64,000 nt of DNA from Plecoglossus altivelis (lineage: Eukaryota; Chordata; Actinopteri; Osmeriformes; Plecoglossidae), in contig BROE01000007.1 of the NCBI GenBank assembly GCA_036571765.1, forward strand, positions 7,687,796-7,751,795, written 5' to 3'. The position numbers were made by a program, and so were the translations under genes. Positions 20,801 to 31,640 of this stretch are shown piece by piece (within the stretch, counting starts at the first letter, position 1; each line of letters starts with the position of its first letter). The notes beneath the pieces were generated by a model, which made no database searches, was not told the DNA's origin, and worked only from the letters and a program-made list of their open reading frames with translations.

Positions 20801-21390
20801 TGAAGTGAAATCAAAACAGCATCAAAATAATATAATTTACAAAAAGCAGCTAAATTGCATTTAGTAAAAAAGAACAAATGGACAGTTGATCAAAATTAAT
20901 ATATAAAACATTAAGTGGACATCAGCTTCCAAAATACCAACAAAAATGATCCTGACTGCAACGGTATGCTTTTCAATGCATAGCAAGTTGACCACTGTGA
21001 ACAATTCCTGACACCTTTGTAACTTTAGCGAGCATCTCACCAGATATCACACTTGTATTTCCAATTGCTAACTCCTATCCCCAATTCCTCCTTTTGTTTT
21101 AGCTGTCTCATTCATTCAGCCGTCTCTCCTTGTCTTCCGTCCTCCTCTCTGCATGCAGTGTCAGACAGAGCAACAAAACAACGATAGCATCTCGTTACGG
21201 CACCCAGCGTAAATTACTTCCTGTCCTGGGTTATTAAAACACACAGCGCTTCCTGTTCGAGCCTTATCTCGACTGGCGACAGACGACAGTTGTCATTTCT
21301 GTCTGCTGATTGGAGACTGCAGATGTATAGCCCTGATCGGTCACTCTGACTGTAACGCCAGCCAGCAAGATGACCGCTAATGTCTGCCTG
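20800..21390. other. AT-rich unique spacer
   Basis: Unique AT-rich sequence (AAATAATATAATTTACAAAA and similar). No repeat, splice pair or RNA gene was seen. Confidence 0.5.
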
Positions 21391-21422
21391 CCTGTGTGTG
21401 TGTGTGTGTGTGTGTGTGTGAG
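21391..21422. repeat. (GT)n microsatellite
   Basis: Pure run of about 15 units. Confidence 0.95.
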
Positions 21423-21716
21423 TACACCTACATGAATCAACACCAGAGCAGGGGCATGAATAAGAAAGAGAAAAGGAAAAAGGAGAAAGAAAGAAGGACA
21501 CAGCAGAAGGAGTGTACTGATGTTACAAATTGCATATGCATGAAACCCAGGATGTCCTGCTGCTCCGAGCACACGGATGCACATTCAGGTATTGTCTCAC
21601 ACACTCGCACGCACGCACGCACACACACACACATTCAGCCATGCACATGTTGTAAATCTTACAATTATTCTATTGGGAAATATGCCTAGGTGGCATTCTC
21701 TTAGCAGTTCTAAGGA

Positions 21717-21780
21717 GTGTGTGTGAGAGTGTGTGAGTGTGTGTGAGTGTGTGTGAGTGTGTGTGTGCCACTGTGTGTGG
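21717..21780. repeat. (GTGTGTGA)n tract
   Basis: GT run with regular GA interruptions every 8-10 bp. Confidence 0.88.
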
Positions 21781-21814
21781 GGGGACAGGGTGAGAGCGGA
21801 GCAGGGCTGGGTCG

Positions 21815-21990
21815 TGTTCTAAGTGTTTAAGCAGCGTCAGAGAGCCTAAACCCTTTAATCTAGAGCGACCTGCCGGCTGTTAGATTGCTAATTCTCTGGG
21901 ATTAAGGGATCTGCTGAACACCATCCCCTGGCCAGCTCCTCTGTGAGTTCGCTAAGGGTGCCTGTTTAAATATTAATGAGGGGGAAATGA
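21815..21990. promoter_or_regulatory. Candidate conserved noncoding element
   Basis: Unique island with CCCTTTAATCTAGAGCG, GTTAGATTGCTAATTCTC, GGATTAAGGGATC and TTTAAATATTAATGAGG. Bicoid/Otx-type GGATTA and homeodomain cores are clustered. Confidence 0.35.
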
Positions 21991-22109
21991 AGGGAAGGAG
22001 TAGAGGAGGGGGGAATTAAAGGTGTGTAATTTCACTTTGAGGAGAGGGGTGTTACTAGGCTGAAAGGATTTTGTGAGCAGGATGAATATAGTGCTGCAGA
22101 GGCCCCCTG

Positions 22110-22111
<2 letters not shown>

Positions 22112-22140
<29 letters not shown>
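22112..22140. repeat. (CA)n microsatellite
   Basis: Pure CA run. Confidence 0.93.
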
Positions 22141-22428
22141 TCTTATATGCGCAAGTACACACATTCCTACACGCGCACACTCACGTACACACACACATTT
22201 TTTGTCACATGCCCCACTCACATGCACGCACCCTCGCATTTACAGCAATCGTGCCAGCCAGAATAGCAGAGCCACATTAAAGTTTGAAGAGGTGAAATAA
22301 CTAAGAGCTGACTTGGAGCTATGGCTGCACACTGCAACACAGGCAACACTGCTACTGCCTAACTGCTCTCGCTCCCTCTCTGGATGTTCTCTATACTAAG
22401 CCTTCTCCTGCAGCGTTGGTTTGTACAG

Positions 22429-22500
22429 TCTCTCTCTCTCTCTCTCTCTTATTCTCTCTCTCTTTCTCTCATTCTCTCTCTCTCTCGTTCTCTCTCTTGC
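22429..22500. repeat. (CT)n tract
   Basis: CT run with TTCTCTC and GTTCTCTC interruptions. Confidence 0.92.
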
Positions 22501-22846
22501 AGACACGCGTGACACACGCACATGCACATGTAAGAATGCTGCTGTTTCCACACTTTAGATACAGAGGCTTCCACTGTGGTGCTACACACTGGCACACACT
22601 CTCACTGCCCCATACACTTACACACCTCCTTTTCTGCGACCGTACCTCAGGAACTGCTGGTCCTCTAACTGTACCAGTCAGTCTCAGACAAGCAGTGCAC
22701 CCTCTTCAAAGGACTAGGCTTTTTATCCAGCTGATCACCAGACAATGAACAGTGGGATATTTTATTCAAGCACACACGCTATACAAAACATCATATTCTT
22801 GATTGAAATTCTGAAAGTGAAAGGTTCAAATTGTGTCTTTGAAACA

Positions 22847-22849
<3 letters not shown>

Positions 22850-22898
<49 letters not shown>
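22850..22898. repeat. (GT)n microsatellite, long and pure
   Basis: About 24 uninterrupted GT units. Confidence 0.97.
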
Positions 22899-22902
<4 letters not shown>

Positions 22903-23079
22903 GTTTGTGTGCATATACGTTTGTGTGAAAGGGAGCGAAAGAGAGATAGATAGAACACATTATATTTGTAAAAAATTCAGTTTTGAGAACTGTCACTTTC
23001 TGGCGTTTAAACTTCGTATAATTATTTCTTTTCTCATCTCTCTCTCTCTCTCGGCTTTTAGTTAGCAACACTGCCTCGA

Positions 23080-23450
23080 AAGGTTATTACAATGTGTGAT
23101 ATTAATTCTGCTGTAATTACATAGGAGGTGAAACGTAACCCCATTTCTCTGCGGAAATCAAATGGATGGAAAACCAGGTCTAATTGGGTAATAATTTTGA
23201 CTAAACTCCATTATTGAATTAATAGCGCTGGCGCATGCAAGGCAGATTTGAAGCAGCAGGAGGTATGTAGCTAATCCCATTAGCCAGCTCACCGCTATCA
23301 ACAGAGATCTGCTAATAAGAGATCTCACTGATAAATTCATAAACACCAAACTTGGCCAACCAGCCAAAGTTGAAATTACCCTGAGGTGTATCTTTGGAAA
23401 AGCAGGAACTTGATGCAGAAAGCTCAAGTTCATGACTGTATGCATGCTGT
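23080..23450. promoter_or_regulatory. Strong candidate conserved noncoding element
   Basis: About 370 bp of unique AT-rich sequence. Homeodomain-type cores are packed together (GATATTAATTCTGCTGTAAT, CTAATTGGGTAATAATTTTG, TTATTGAATTAATAGCG, GCTAATCCCATTAGC, GCTAATAAGAGATC). It also has an inverted GAGATCT…AGATCTC pair and GATAAATTCATAAAC (Hox/Cdx-like). The minus strand is open for 95 codons but lacks splice context, so I read it as regulatory. Confidence 0.45.
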
Positions 23451-24250
23451 TTTTCTAACAGGAATGAAAGAACAGTTACTTAATGGATTGTACTGCTTAC
23501 TTTGATTGTATTTTTATGCTTTTAACCAAAGCTAACTTCAATAAAAGTTGTATTTTTTATAATGCTTTTTATTGTCTTATTTTTTTACGTTTTTATTTTA
23601 CTCATTTTTACTACAGGTTATATTGGGTAATTCTATTTCCCGATACCGTGTAATGTCAAAGTATGCAATCCGACCAAAACCATTTGTCTATTAAACTGCC
23701 ACTCTGAAATGAAAATATTATCAGATAATAACTGTTCCTTTGTGAAATAGTTTTTTGCAGGGTTATAAATGTTTTATGTGTCACAAAAGAGAAACTCGAC
23801 TCTTAGTTAAAGAAAAAAAAAAGAATCTGGTAATAAACGCTGACATCATCAGACGGCCTCAGCGCTTCGAGGAACAAAAAAGCAGAGTGTGACTGTCACA
23901 GGAATGTGTCCAAGCGCTCTCGTCACAAAGCCAGACCAGACGCAGAGATTTACATAGTCCTGACAGGACAGTCAATACAGCCTCACGGACAGTTATGATA
24001 TGATCCCGGGTGACAGGGTATCTAAGTGAACAAATTGGAGCATTTTAGCTCCAAAAACCTGGTCTGATATTAACTTAAATACATAGCCATATGTGGCAGT
24101 ATTAATATGAATACAAATAATGTGACAACTAAATATTTGTCAAGCCCAGTCAGAGAATAACAATGATTAATCAATAGGTGAGAGCATGTAAATCCTTTTC
24201 GGTTTGATGTTAAAGACATCCCCAAATAACAAACAGTGTCAAGCCCATAA
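23451..24250. other. AT-rich unique spacer, possible plus-strand poly(A) site
   Basis: AT-rich sequence. CAATAAAAGTTG (AATAAA at about 23540-23545) is followed by T-rich DNA (GTATTTTTTATAATGC), the layout of a poly(A) site, but no terminal exon lies upstream. The rest holds nothing I can name. Confidence 0.35.
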
Positions 24251-24409
24251 TAAACTCACGTTACCCTGGAAGTAAATTCAAAACACCAGCGAACCCTCCG
24301 GGACGATGCTGTGCTGTTTGAGGAGGGTCCTTGTGAGCGAGCGGAGGGCCAGAGAGGCATGCTGTGCAGGATGAACAACAGAAAGGTGTGCTGCTGCTGA
24401 TGGCTGTGT

Positions 24410-24535
24410 ACAAGCTGTTGACTGACAGCATCATATTGATTTATTCTCATTTGATTGGCACGTTTAATTGGAACCTCAAGGTCACCGTTTTGTTTTGTAT
24501 ATGCGCTATGTACACTGCTGTAATTATGTTCACAC
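24410..24535. promoter_or_regulatory. Candidate conserved noncoding element
   Basis: CATCATATTGATTTATTCTC, ATTTGATTGGCACGTTTAAT and TGCTGTAATTATG in unique sequence. It borders the Z-DNA-type run at 24541-24572. Confidence 0.35.
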
Positions 24536-24540
24536 ATAGG

Positions 24541-24572
24541 TGTGCACGCACGCACGCGCGCACGCGCGCACA
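24541..24572. repeat. Perfect purine-pyrimidine alternation (Z-DNA type)
   Basis: Thirty-two bases alternate strictly between pyrimidine and purine, with CG-rich blocks (GCACGCACGCGCGCACGCGC). Alternating CG/CA tracts are the classic Z-DNA formers. Confidence 0.85.
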
Positions 24573-24639
24573 AGTGACAATTTAGTTTGCCTGCGTAGAC
24601 CCGTCTGCTTCCGAGTGCCTGTCAGTCCCCAAACTGCCT

Positions 24640-25130
24640 CTCGCTAGGATCACGCAACCTTAATTAACCCATAAAGCCAGTGACAGTGCGCCACCATTTT
24701 AGGCCAGTTTCTTCATGGAATTCCTCCATGGAACGCATGCAGAGGTGCAACTGGGAGCTGCTATGGAGCCTGGTGACATCACCCTAATGAGAGGTGTGTG
24801 AAGCGGACAGGAGGTGAGTGCCAACGCAGAGATGGTAGATGACATGAGAATGCATCCAGGATGAGCCACACTTTCGCTCTGGGGAAAGCATCCACCAATC
24901 AATAACCAGCATGACCCATGATCCCAGGCATTGGGACAGCTCATTGGTGGAACTGTACTGTAAGCATTAAGGCGTATGGATATACGGAAGTGTGTGTCCC
25001 CGTAGAGGAGAGAACACACTCCCTTGCCTCATATCAACAACATGCACGCCACAAATTCCCTGGGGATCCTTGCGCTTCTACTCAGACGGTGGCTGCATGT
25101 GTTCAGTGTCAGAGTGCAAGTGTGCATATG
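24640..25130. other. Unique sequence with long unsupported frames
   Basis: A minus frame of 106 codons (24699-25019) and a plus segment after CCATTTTAG (24703-24793, FLHGTHAEVQLGAAMEPGD within it) are both open. The plus segment has only a weak donor (GTGTGT; GTGAGT follows after a stop). A decayed coding or mobile sequence is possible. I see no terminal repeats. Confidence 0.3.
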
Positions 25131-25448
25131 TTTGTCTGTGCGTACGCTTGTGTGTGTGTGTGTGTGTGCATGTGTGAACAAGCAGCATGAGCAGAGCAGT
25201 TCCCCAGTGGGCAGAGAGAGATCAGGGGGCGAGCGTGTCGCTAGCAGAGCACCATTCCTCCTAGCAGGTCCTGAGGGACAGTTAGGTTCCACCACGAGGT
25301 CAGCATAGATAAATATAAACACTAACACTAACAAGGCTCCTGACTGCCTATGGAGCTAGCCTGATAATCAGTAACACAGGGGGATATGCTAGCCAGGCCA
25401 CTTACCCATTAACATTGCATCACATGCAAGCCTGCCCGTAGAGTAATA

Positions 25449-25570
25449 TACATTAGTTTGTCTGCATACATGCAAACACAGAGGGATGTACATTAGTCAG
25501 TCTGCTTATGTGCTAACAACGATGACTGTACAAAAGCCTGTTTACGAGCTAACACACAGATATCTACATT
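25449..25570. repeat. Degenerate 38-40-bp tandem repeat
   Basis: Three to four diverged copies starting TACATTAGT / TACATTAGT / TACAAAAGC / TACATTCTC, each followed by (T/C)(T/A)GTCTGC-like and (T/A)GC(T/A)AAC strings. They are easy to miss because copies differ by about a third. Confidence 0.6.
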
Positions 25571-25668
25571 CTCTGTAGGGCAAAAGGTTTGTCCCCAGTG
25601 TCTTACTCATCTCCATCCATTTTCTCTTTTACTATCTCTCTCTCTTGGTCTCTTTCTCTCTCTTTCAG

Positions 25669-25715
25669 TTATCCCTTTGTTTGTTGCCGCCGTTTCCCAG
25701 AAATCTGTTCTCTGA
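25669..25715 (+). other. Exon-like segment, weak
   Basis: It follows a good polypyrimidine-CAG acceptor (TCTCTCTCTTTCAG) and ends before GTGAGC. One frame is open (YPFVCCRRFPEICSL) and continues past the donor. Without a partner exon this stays a possibility only. Confidence 0.15.
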
Positions 25716-26020
25716 GTGAGCGGAAATACATTAAAAAGGCTTTCACACAAAGTTACTCAAACCATATCCACACACATGCAAACCACACACCCACAAACAC
25801 ACACACACGCACACACACCATTAAGTAGTGTAAGACTGACAGGGAAAACGCAAGTCTCACAGGGCCAGCACAGACCTCAATAGGAGACAGTAGAATAGAT
25901 GCACACACACAGACAGATGTCAAGTAGTGGGGTTTTGAGGAACAAAGAGGAATGAGGGCAGAAGATGACTTCAAACAGCTCCCTTACTGACCTGGTACAA
26001 GAGCTTTACTGGAGCGGCAT

Positions 26021-26082
26021 GTGGGGGGAGGGGGGGGGGGGGGTGGGGGGGGTGAGGGAGGGCGGGGAGGACGGCGAAGGAG
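26021..26082. repeat. G-rich tract
   Basis: GTGGGGGGAGGGG followed by a run of about 14 G and GTGGGGGGGGTGAGGG. Potential G-quadruplex. Confidence 0.9.
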
Positions 26083-26179
26083 GGCAGCAGAATGTAACAG
26101 CAAAGGGAAAACAAGAAAGGTGAACCAGAAATGCTGCATTAGAATGAGGGGGGTTGAAGGTCGCACGGCCACGCAGGAG

Positions 26180-26240
26180 CAGAGAGAGAGAAGAGAAGCA
26201 GAGAAGAGAGAGAGGAGAGAGAGAGAGAGAGGGAGAAAGA
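26180..26240. repeat. GA-rich tract
   Basis: GAGAGAGAAGAGAAGCAGAG-type purine repeat. Confidence 0.85.
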
Positions 26241-26364
26241 GCGGGCTGAGGAACACAGGCTACGTTGAGAGTTATAAAACTCCCTGGTAATTTATAGGTG
26301 CATTGGTGTGTACTGCACAGAGCTTGCAGCAGGGTGTGTGTGCGCATTTGTGTCGTCTGTGGTG

Positions 26365-26512
26365 GAATCCCTCAATATCTGACATAGCAAAGTTTATTTT
26401 CTCCTCTCCTCTTCTGCCACAGTCTCAGGACCCGCCCCATAAATCCTTTAAAATCGCTCAATAACCTATAACGTTAATGTCACTGGGCTGCCCTGCATTT
26501 ACTATCTGGCTC
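26365..26512. promoter_or_regulatory. Candidate conserved noncoding element
   Basis: CCCGCCCCATAAATCCTTTA, ATCGCTCAATAACC and AACGTTAATGTCACTGGGC in unique sequence. CCATAAAT is a Cdx/Hox-like core. Confidence 0.25.
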
Positions 26513-26513
26513 T

Positions 26514-26673
26514 GTGTGTGTGTGAGTGTGTGAGTGAGTGTGTGTATGGGTGTGTTTGTGTGTAGCAGGCCATGTATGAATGCCTCTGCAAGATCTCCAA
26601 GGAGATCCTATCCCTTGGCTGTGGTTCAGGAGAGTATGACAGTGTGTGTAAGAAAGTGTGAGAGAGTGTGTGT

Positions 26674-26704
<31 letters not shown>

Positions 26705-26880
26705 TCTGTTTGAGAGTGTGTGTGTGAGAGAGAATGAGTGTGTAAGAGTTTGTGTGTGAGAGTGTGTGTGTATAAGAGAGTGAGTGTGTGTGAGAGTGTG
26801 TGTGTGTGAGAGTGTGTGTGTGTGTAAGAGAGTGAGTGTGTGTGAGAGTGTGTGTGTGTAAGAGAGTGAGTGTGTGTGTT
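26514..26880. repeat. GT/GA minisatellite
   Basis: GTGTGTGTGAGAGTGTG and TAAGAGAGTGAGTGTG modules tandemly repeated, with a unique 70-bp insert at about 26563-26635. Confidence 0.92.
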
Positions 26881-26994
26881 GTCCACAGCAGATCCCGGTC
26901 CTGACTGATTATGCTCATTGCTTTATGACTTTCTCTAATTGTTCATTTCACGCTCAGCCTCTCTTCTCCCTCCTCTCTCGTCAATCCCTCCTCT

Positions 26995-26996
26995 CC

Positions 26997-27035
<39 letters not shown>
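26995..27035. repeat. (CT)n microsatellite
   Basis: Pure CT run of about 17 units ending TCTCGCTC. Confidence 0.95.
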
Positions 27036-27037
<2 letters not shown>

Positions 27038-27420
27038 CTCCCAGCCCTCCTCCTCCTCTCTCCGACAGCTCTCCTCCTCCTCTTTGACTCCCCTCAGATC
27101 ACCAGTGAGGATCTTACCTGAGCGGGGGCCGGCAGAGAACGGCAGGAGAGGAGTGAAGGAAAAGGGGGGAGTGAAGGCAAGGGGGGAGTGAAGGCAAGGG
27201 GGGAGTGAGAAGAGTGGTTTTAGAGTGAGGGAGGAGAGACAGGTTAGGTGAGAGGGAATAACCGCCTCCGGACCCTCCAGTCCTCCAGAACACCCACGTT
27301 CCATCCCACAAGCCACGGGGAAGGAGCGGCTGTTTAAAACCTGCACAGCGCCTCGAGCCACGTATAGCTAACACAGCCTCCACTCCAGTCTCCACGGCGA
27401 TAACACACTGTCACCGTGGT
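27036..27420. other. GC-rich unique block with a minus-strand donor
   Basis: On the minus strand CGCTCAG|GTAAGATC (donor at about 27117-27118) is a near-consensus splice donor after a GC-rich stretch with open frames. A three-copy GGGGGGAGTGAAGGCAAG repeat lies at 27163-27210. It could be a noncoding first exon; no start codon or promoter box makes the case. Confidence 0.2.
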
Positions 27421-27489
27421 GATAAGAGACTGTTGCTGCGTTGACCTTTCCCAGGTGGCCCTTGTGTAAACGGAGCTAATGACTACTAA

Positions 27490-27810
27490 CGCTCTATCTC
27501 TCCTCTTCCCATCACGCCATCCCTCCCTACATCTCTTTATCTCTCTCGCTCATCTTCCATTGTTTTACACTGTACTAATCTCACTCCCTCTTGCATGCTC
27601 CTTTTCTTTCTCTCTCTCCCTCATTCTTACTCCTACCACACTTTCTTTTCCCCTTTCCATTCTCTCTCTCTCTTATTCTCTTTCCTCCCCCCCTCCCCTC
27701 TGTCTCTACATCTTTCCTCCACTCTACCCCTCTCTCCTCTCTGTCTCTACGTCTTTCCGCCACTCTACCCCTCTCTCTCCTCCCCGCTCTCTCTCTGCCT
27801 CCATCCCCCT
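27490..27810. repeat. CT-rich tract with short minisatellite
   Basis: Pyrimidine-rich. CTGTCTCTAC(A/G)TCTTTCC + CCACTCTACC repeats at 27700-27770 with a period of about 47 bp. Confidence 0.85.
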
Positions 27811-27943
27811 GGGTGATAACCCTCCTGCTGATATCCTTTTGTACTCTCAGAAGAAATCCCAGAAATCCCTCTCTGCCTCTCTCAGCCGTTTAATCTCCTT
27901 ATCGCCACGGAGATTACACCATGCAGCGCTTGTAAGAACCAGC

Positions 27944-28020
27944 AGAGAGAGAGAGAGAGACGGAGAGAGATGGAGAGAGAGAGAGACGGAGAGAGATGGA
28001 GAGAGAGAGAGACGGAGAGC
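27944..28020. repeat. GA minisatellite (GAGAGAGAGACGGAGAGAGATG)
   Basis: About three copies of a 24-26-bp purine unit. Confidence 0.9.
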
Positions 28021-28115
28021 CGGCGAAGTGACGGCGAAGGAGAAGGCTGCAGCAGTATCAGTGTGATAGTGATACACCGGGATTTACAGTTCCACAGGGA
28101 TTACTACTGGGATTA

Positions 28116-28147
28116 CACACACACCTACACACATGCTCTCTCTCTCA

Positions 28148-28186
<39 letters not shown>

Positions 28187-28190
28187 CTTG
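28116..28190. repeat. (CA)n with CT and CGCG inserts
   Basis: CA runs around CTCTCTCTC and ACGCGCGCAC. Confidence 0.9.
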
Positions 28191-28343
28191 ACACACCTGG
28201 GGAATCCTTAGAGAACAGGGGACACCAACCGGGTAGCCATACGCACCGAAACATTGCCCACACACATTGGTGCACACACACTTCTACATATGGCAAGAAC
28301 ATTTCAAAGAAAGTGAACATGAAGGGACATGCTCATTCACATG

Positions 28344-28347
<4 letters not shown>

Positions 28348-28376
<29 letters not shown>
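28348..28376. repeat. (CA)n microsatellite
   Basis: Pure CA run. Confidence 0.93.
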
Positions 28377-28544
28377 TGTCTCAACATATATTCTAACTAA
28401 CTAATGAACTAAGTGACTAACTGACTGGTTTTCCTAAGTACTGTATCTACACAGGCAGGAAGAGAGTCTGATCATTAGACAGGACACCAGACTGTCTAAA
28501 GCCGTCTAATGAGGATGACTAGACAGAGAAAGGGTTAGAAAGAA

Positions 28545-28625
28545 AGACAGAGAGAGAGAGAGAAAGAAAGAGAGAGAGAGAAAGAGGGAGAAAAGAGGAG
28601 AAAGGATGGACAGAGGGGGAGAGAG
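28545..28625. repeat. GA-rich tract
   Basis: GA and GAAA modules. Confidence 0.88.
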
Positions 28626-28684
28626 TGAACCGAGGCAAAGAAAAAAGCTAAGGATGTGAACTATTTTACTGTTACCTGCCTGGT

Positions 28685-28800
28685 AGTCCCTCTCTCCCTC
28701 TCTCTCCCTCTCTCACCCTCTCTTTCTATCTCACCTTCTCTCTCCCTCTATCTTTCTTCCCACTCTCTTTCTCCCCTCTCTCTCTTTCTCTCCCTCCTCT
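28685..28800. repeat. CT-rich tract
   Basis: CTCTCCCTCTCTCTCC-type polypyrimidine. Confidence 0.88.
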
Positions 28801-29017
28801 TTCGCTCCTCTTACCCAGTCCCCTGCTTGGAACATTCAATTATTCATCAGCTTCCAGTGAGGGAGGGAGGAGGAAGAGGAGGAAGAGGAGGAAGTTACTG
28901 CACGACTCGTATCCTCTCTTCTTCTCGTCTCATACTTATCCAAACACACACTCACAAACACACACTCTTAAACACGCCAATTCTTGGCCACCCACCCCAC
29001 ACACACCCCTATTGCAC

Positions 29018-29095
29018 CTTGGATTTGCAGGATGAATATTTCATGCTAATGATCCCCAGGCGTAAAGAGCAAAGGGATAACACACGGGTCATCAC
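29018..29095. promoter_or_regulatory. Small candidate regulatory element
   Basis: Unique 75-bp island (AATATTTCATGCTAATGATC, CAGGCGTAAAGAGC) inside CA/CT-rich sequence. It is preceded by TTTGCAG, so it could also be exon-like. Confidence 0.25.
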
Positions 29096-29139
29096 TGTAG
29101 CTTCACAACCCTCTCTTCTGCAAACACCTGGACACACAC

Positions 29140-29470
29140 CTCTCCCCTCCTCTGCTCCCTTCCATCATTCATCTCATCTTTTCACCAAACACCTCCCCTC
29201 CCTTCCTCCCTCTCTCCTTCCTCCTCTCTCCGCCTACCTGCATCCGTGCCCACTCCTCCTCGCTGTCTGTCCTCACCTCCTCTTTATTCCCTCCTTCATC
29301 CTCCACTCTTCTCCTCCGCTTTTCTGCTTCCGTCAACCTCCTCCTCTCTTCACCACCCCCAGTCCCCTTTCTCCTCTAGCTCCCTTCCCTGCCTCACTAC
29401 TCTTCTTCCATCCTGTCTTTCTTCCCCTCCTTATCGCTGGCAGTTGTTACCCTTCAGAGCACCACAGACA
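29140..29470. repeat. CT-rich low-complexity sequence
   Basis: C/T-biased stretch without a clear unit. The long Ser/Pro/Leu frame here is compositional. Confidence 0.75.
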
Positions 29471-29639
29471 GAAAGGAGGAGAGGGAGGGGGAGGAGAGGA
29501 ACATAGGAGAGGAGAGAGATTGATCAACTCAGTCAGTGGGTCACTGGTCATCCTCAGCTACACTGAAGGACATTCCTACCAGAACCCTGAAGAGCCTTGA
29601 GGAACATCTAACTCTCCTGCTGTGGCAACACATCCAGGC

Positions 29640-29985
29640 TTGAGGGAGTGTGTGTGTGTGCATGTGCATAGGGAAGTGTATGCACGAGTACATACGTGTA
29701 TGTTAATGTGTGTAAATGTGTGTGTTTGTGTGGCATACGTGTGTAGTTAAGTGTCTGTATGTGTGCAATACTGTACTGGTAAGTAGATGTAATGAACATA
29801 ACTTCAGATGTACTTCTTTGTGTATGCACAAGCTGGACTTGCAAGCAACACACAGACACACACACACACACATGCACAGACACACACACAGGCGCACGAA
29901 CAGACACACGTACAGATACACGTACAGACACACACACGCATACACACGTGCAGACACGCGTACAGACACACACAAAATATCCTGC
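29640..29985. repeat. GT block and CA minisatellite around unique DNA
   Basis: GT-rich at 29647-29745, unique at 29750-29845, CA array at 29846-29985 with repeated CAGACACACGTACAGA modules. Confidence 0.88.
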
Positions 29986-30114
29986 ACACACAAAGAAACA
30001 GGGAATGAGACGGGGAGGTTGAGACATCCCAGTCAGACAGTTCTTGCATGGATCAGCTAAGGTCAGGGAAGTGACATTACATCACCACTGCTTCTCCTCC
30101 CTCCTCTCCCCCTT

Positions 30115-30245
30115 ACTTTATTTCACTCTCTCTGCTCTCTTCTCTCTTTTTTCTCTCTATTCTCTGTCTCTCTCTCTCTCTGTGCTCTCTTTCTCTGTCT
30201 CTCTCTGTCTCTCTCTCTGCTCTCTCTCTCAGTCTCTCTCTCCAC
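30115..30245. repeat. CT-rich tract
   Basis: CTCTCTCTGTGCTCTC modules. Confidence 0.9.
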
Positions 30246-30254
30246 TGTTTACCT

Positions 30255-30440
30255 TTTACTGGTAGTCAATTTTATTCTGCCACTTTAATTACAATGTCGT
30301 TAAGACAGCATACTGTAGTATTAGTGCTACCTCAGACCCCTTAACCTACGGCTTCTCTTAAAGTTTTAAATGACAACCATGTTTCCATGGTGAGCAGGGA
30401 GGCTTGCCATTATGGGATATTAGATGTGGTTCATACAGAA
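30255..30440. promoter_or_regulatory. Candidate conserved noncoding element
   Basis: Unique: GTCAATTTTATTCTGCC, CACTTTAATTACAATGTCG, TAGTATTAGTGC, GTTTTAAATGACAACC. AT-rich with homeodomain cores. Confidence 0.3.
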
Positions 30441-30749
30441 CAGATCGATATCAGTTCTGTTTCTATGGTGAGGTCTGGATGTGTGTCGAAGCTCAGAGAC
30501 TACAGTGCAGCATCAAACAATGTCCATACTTCCATCACCTGTCAAGACCCTCTATTACTGACAAGACATCCCTCATACAGCACCCCCTGCATCCACACTG
30601 CTAACATACCTCACACACACACACGGCGCACACACAACTCACATGCACGGCGCACACACCTCATACATCTTGCACACGCATCTCACATGAAAACACACCT
30701 GCCAAAAACCTCACACACATCTTTACAGATACAACACTGTAACCATCAA

Positions 30750-30901
30750 ACTACAAACACACACACACACACACACCTAAAATACCTCCACCACTACACA
30801 GTTTCTCCTTGGAATTACAGTAACATAACGTATCTACCTTCCTAGCTACCCAAGTGTCTTTGATAAGGTGAGCGTAGTGTACACACAAACACACAGGCAT
30901 G

Positions 30902-30932
<31 letters not shown>
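30750..30932. repeat. Two (CA)n microsatellites
   Basis: CA runs at about 30755-30777 and 30898-30931, the second pure. Confidence 0.9.
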
Positions 30933-31237
30933 CACAGCCACCCAGCATTTCCCTGCTTTGTCTCTGCTAGACATCAATAGTTCAATGTTCTACACCCATT
31001 CAGCTGGATTTCCCACTGGCGAGCTCCCATGACACACACTGCAGATACCAGACAGAACTGAGCTACCAACACTATGCATGTGTAGGTGTGTGTGAGTGTG
31101 TGAAAGCAAACAGAATAGAGAGGGGTGTGTGTTGGCGGTGCAAGAAGTGCCGGTTTGTGTGTGGTGTAACACAAAGAGCAGACATGAAGCACTGCTATAC
31201 AGTGTACAGTAGAATCACACAGTACGCATACAGTAAC

Positions 31238-31388
31238 TGAGTCACACACACACACGCATGCACGCACACACGCACGCACGCACACATGCATACTCCTGTT
31301 CGCTTCTAAGGGCGCATTAAGTAGGTTTGCGTGTGTGCTCACAGACAGAAAAGCACTCACATACACACGCACACACACCCACACCAGC
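31238..31388. repeat. CA/CACG repeats
   Basis: CACACACACACGCATGCACG (from 31241) and a second CA block at 31345-31387. Confidence 0.85.
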
Positions 31389-31549
31389 ATGAAAACTTAA
31401 ATCTGTTCTGGTGCATGTGGTCTAACCCTCCTAGACTAGCGTGTTTTCCCTGGCTGACTGAACACACCAGACCAGCCTGGGAATGTCAAAGCAGCTCCAG
31501 ACACCAATAACCCGGGCAGTCTTTGCCCTTTACCAGAATGGAAACTTCA

Positions 31550-31640
31550 TCAATTCATAAATGATAGATCATTTTTACTTTTTGTACTCGGAATGCCGAT
31601 CACTCTGAAACACTGTCCAGATTTGAGGCTGTGGAGAGAC
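31550..31640 (-). other. Possible minus-strand terminal exon segment
   Basis: On the minus strand GGTCTCTCCACAG precedes about 60 bases that end in a stop in each frame (for example QIWTVFQSDRHSEYKK then TAA). The acceptor is fair, but no poly(A) signal follows closely. Confidence 0.15.

Noticed and set aside
23158..23445. 95-codon minus-strand ORF as a gene
   Set aside because: No splice borders or domain, and AT-rich enhancer-like sequence explains it better.
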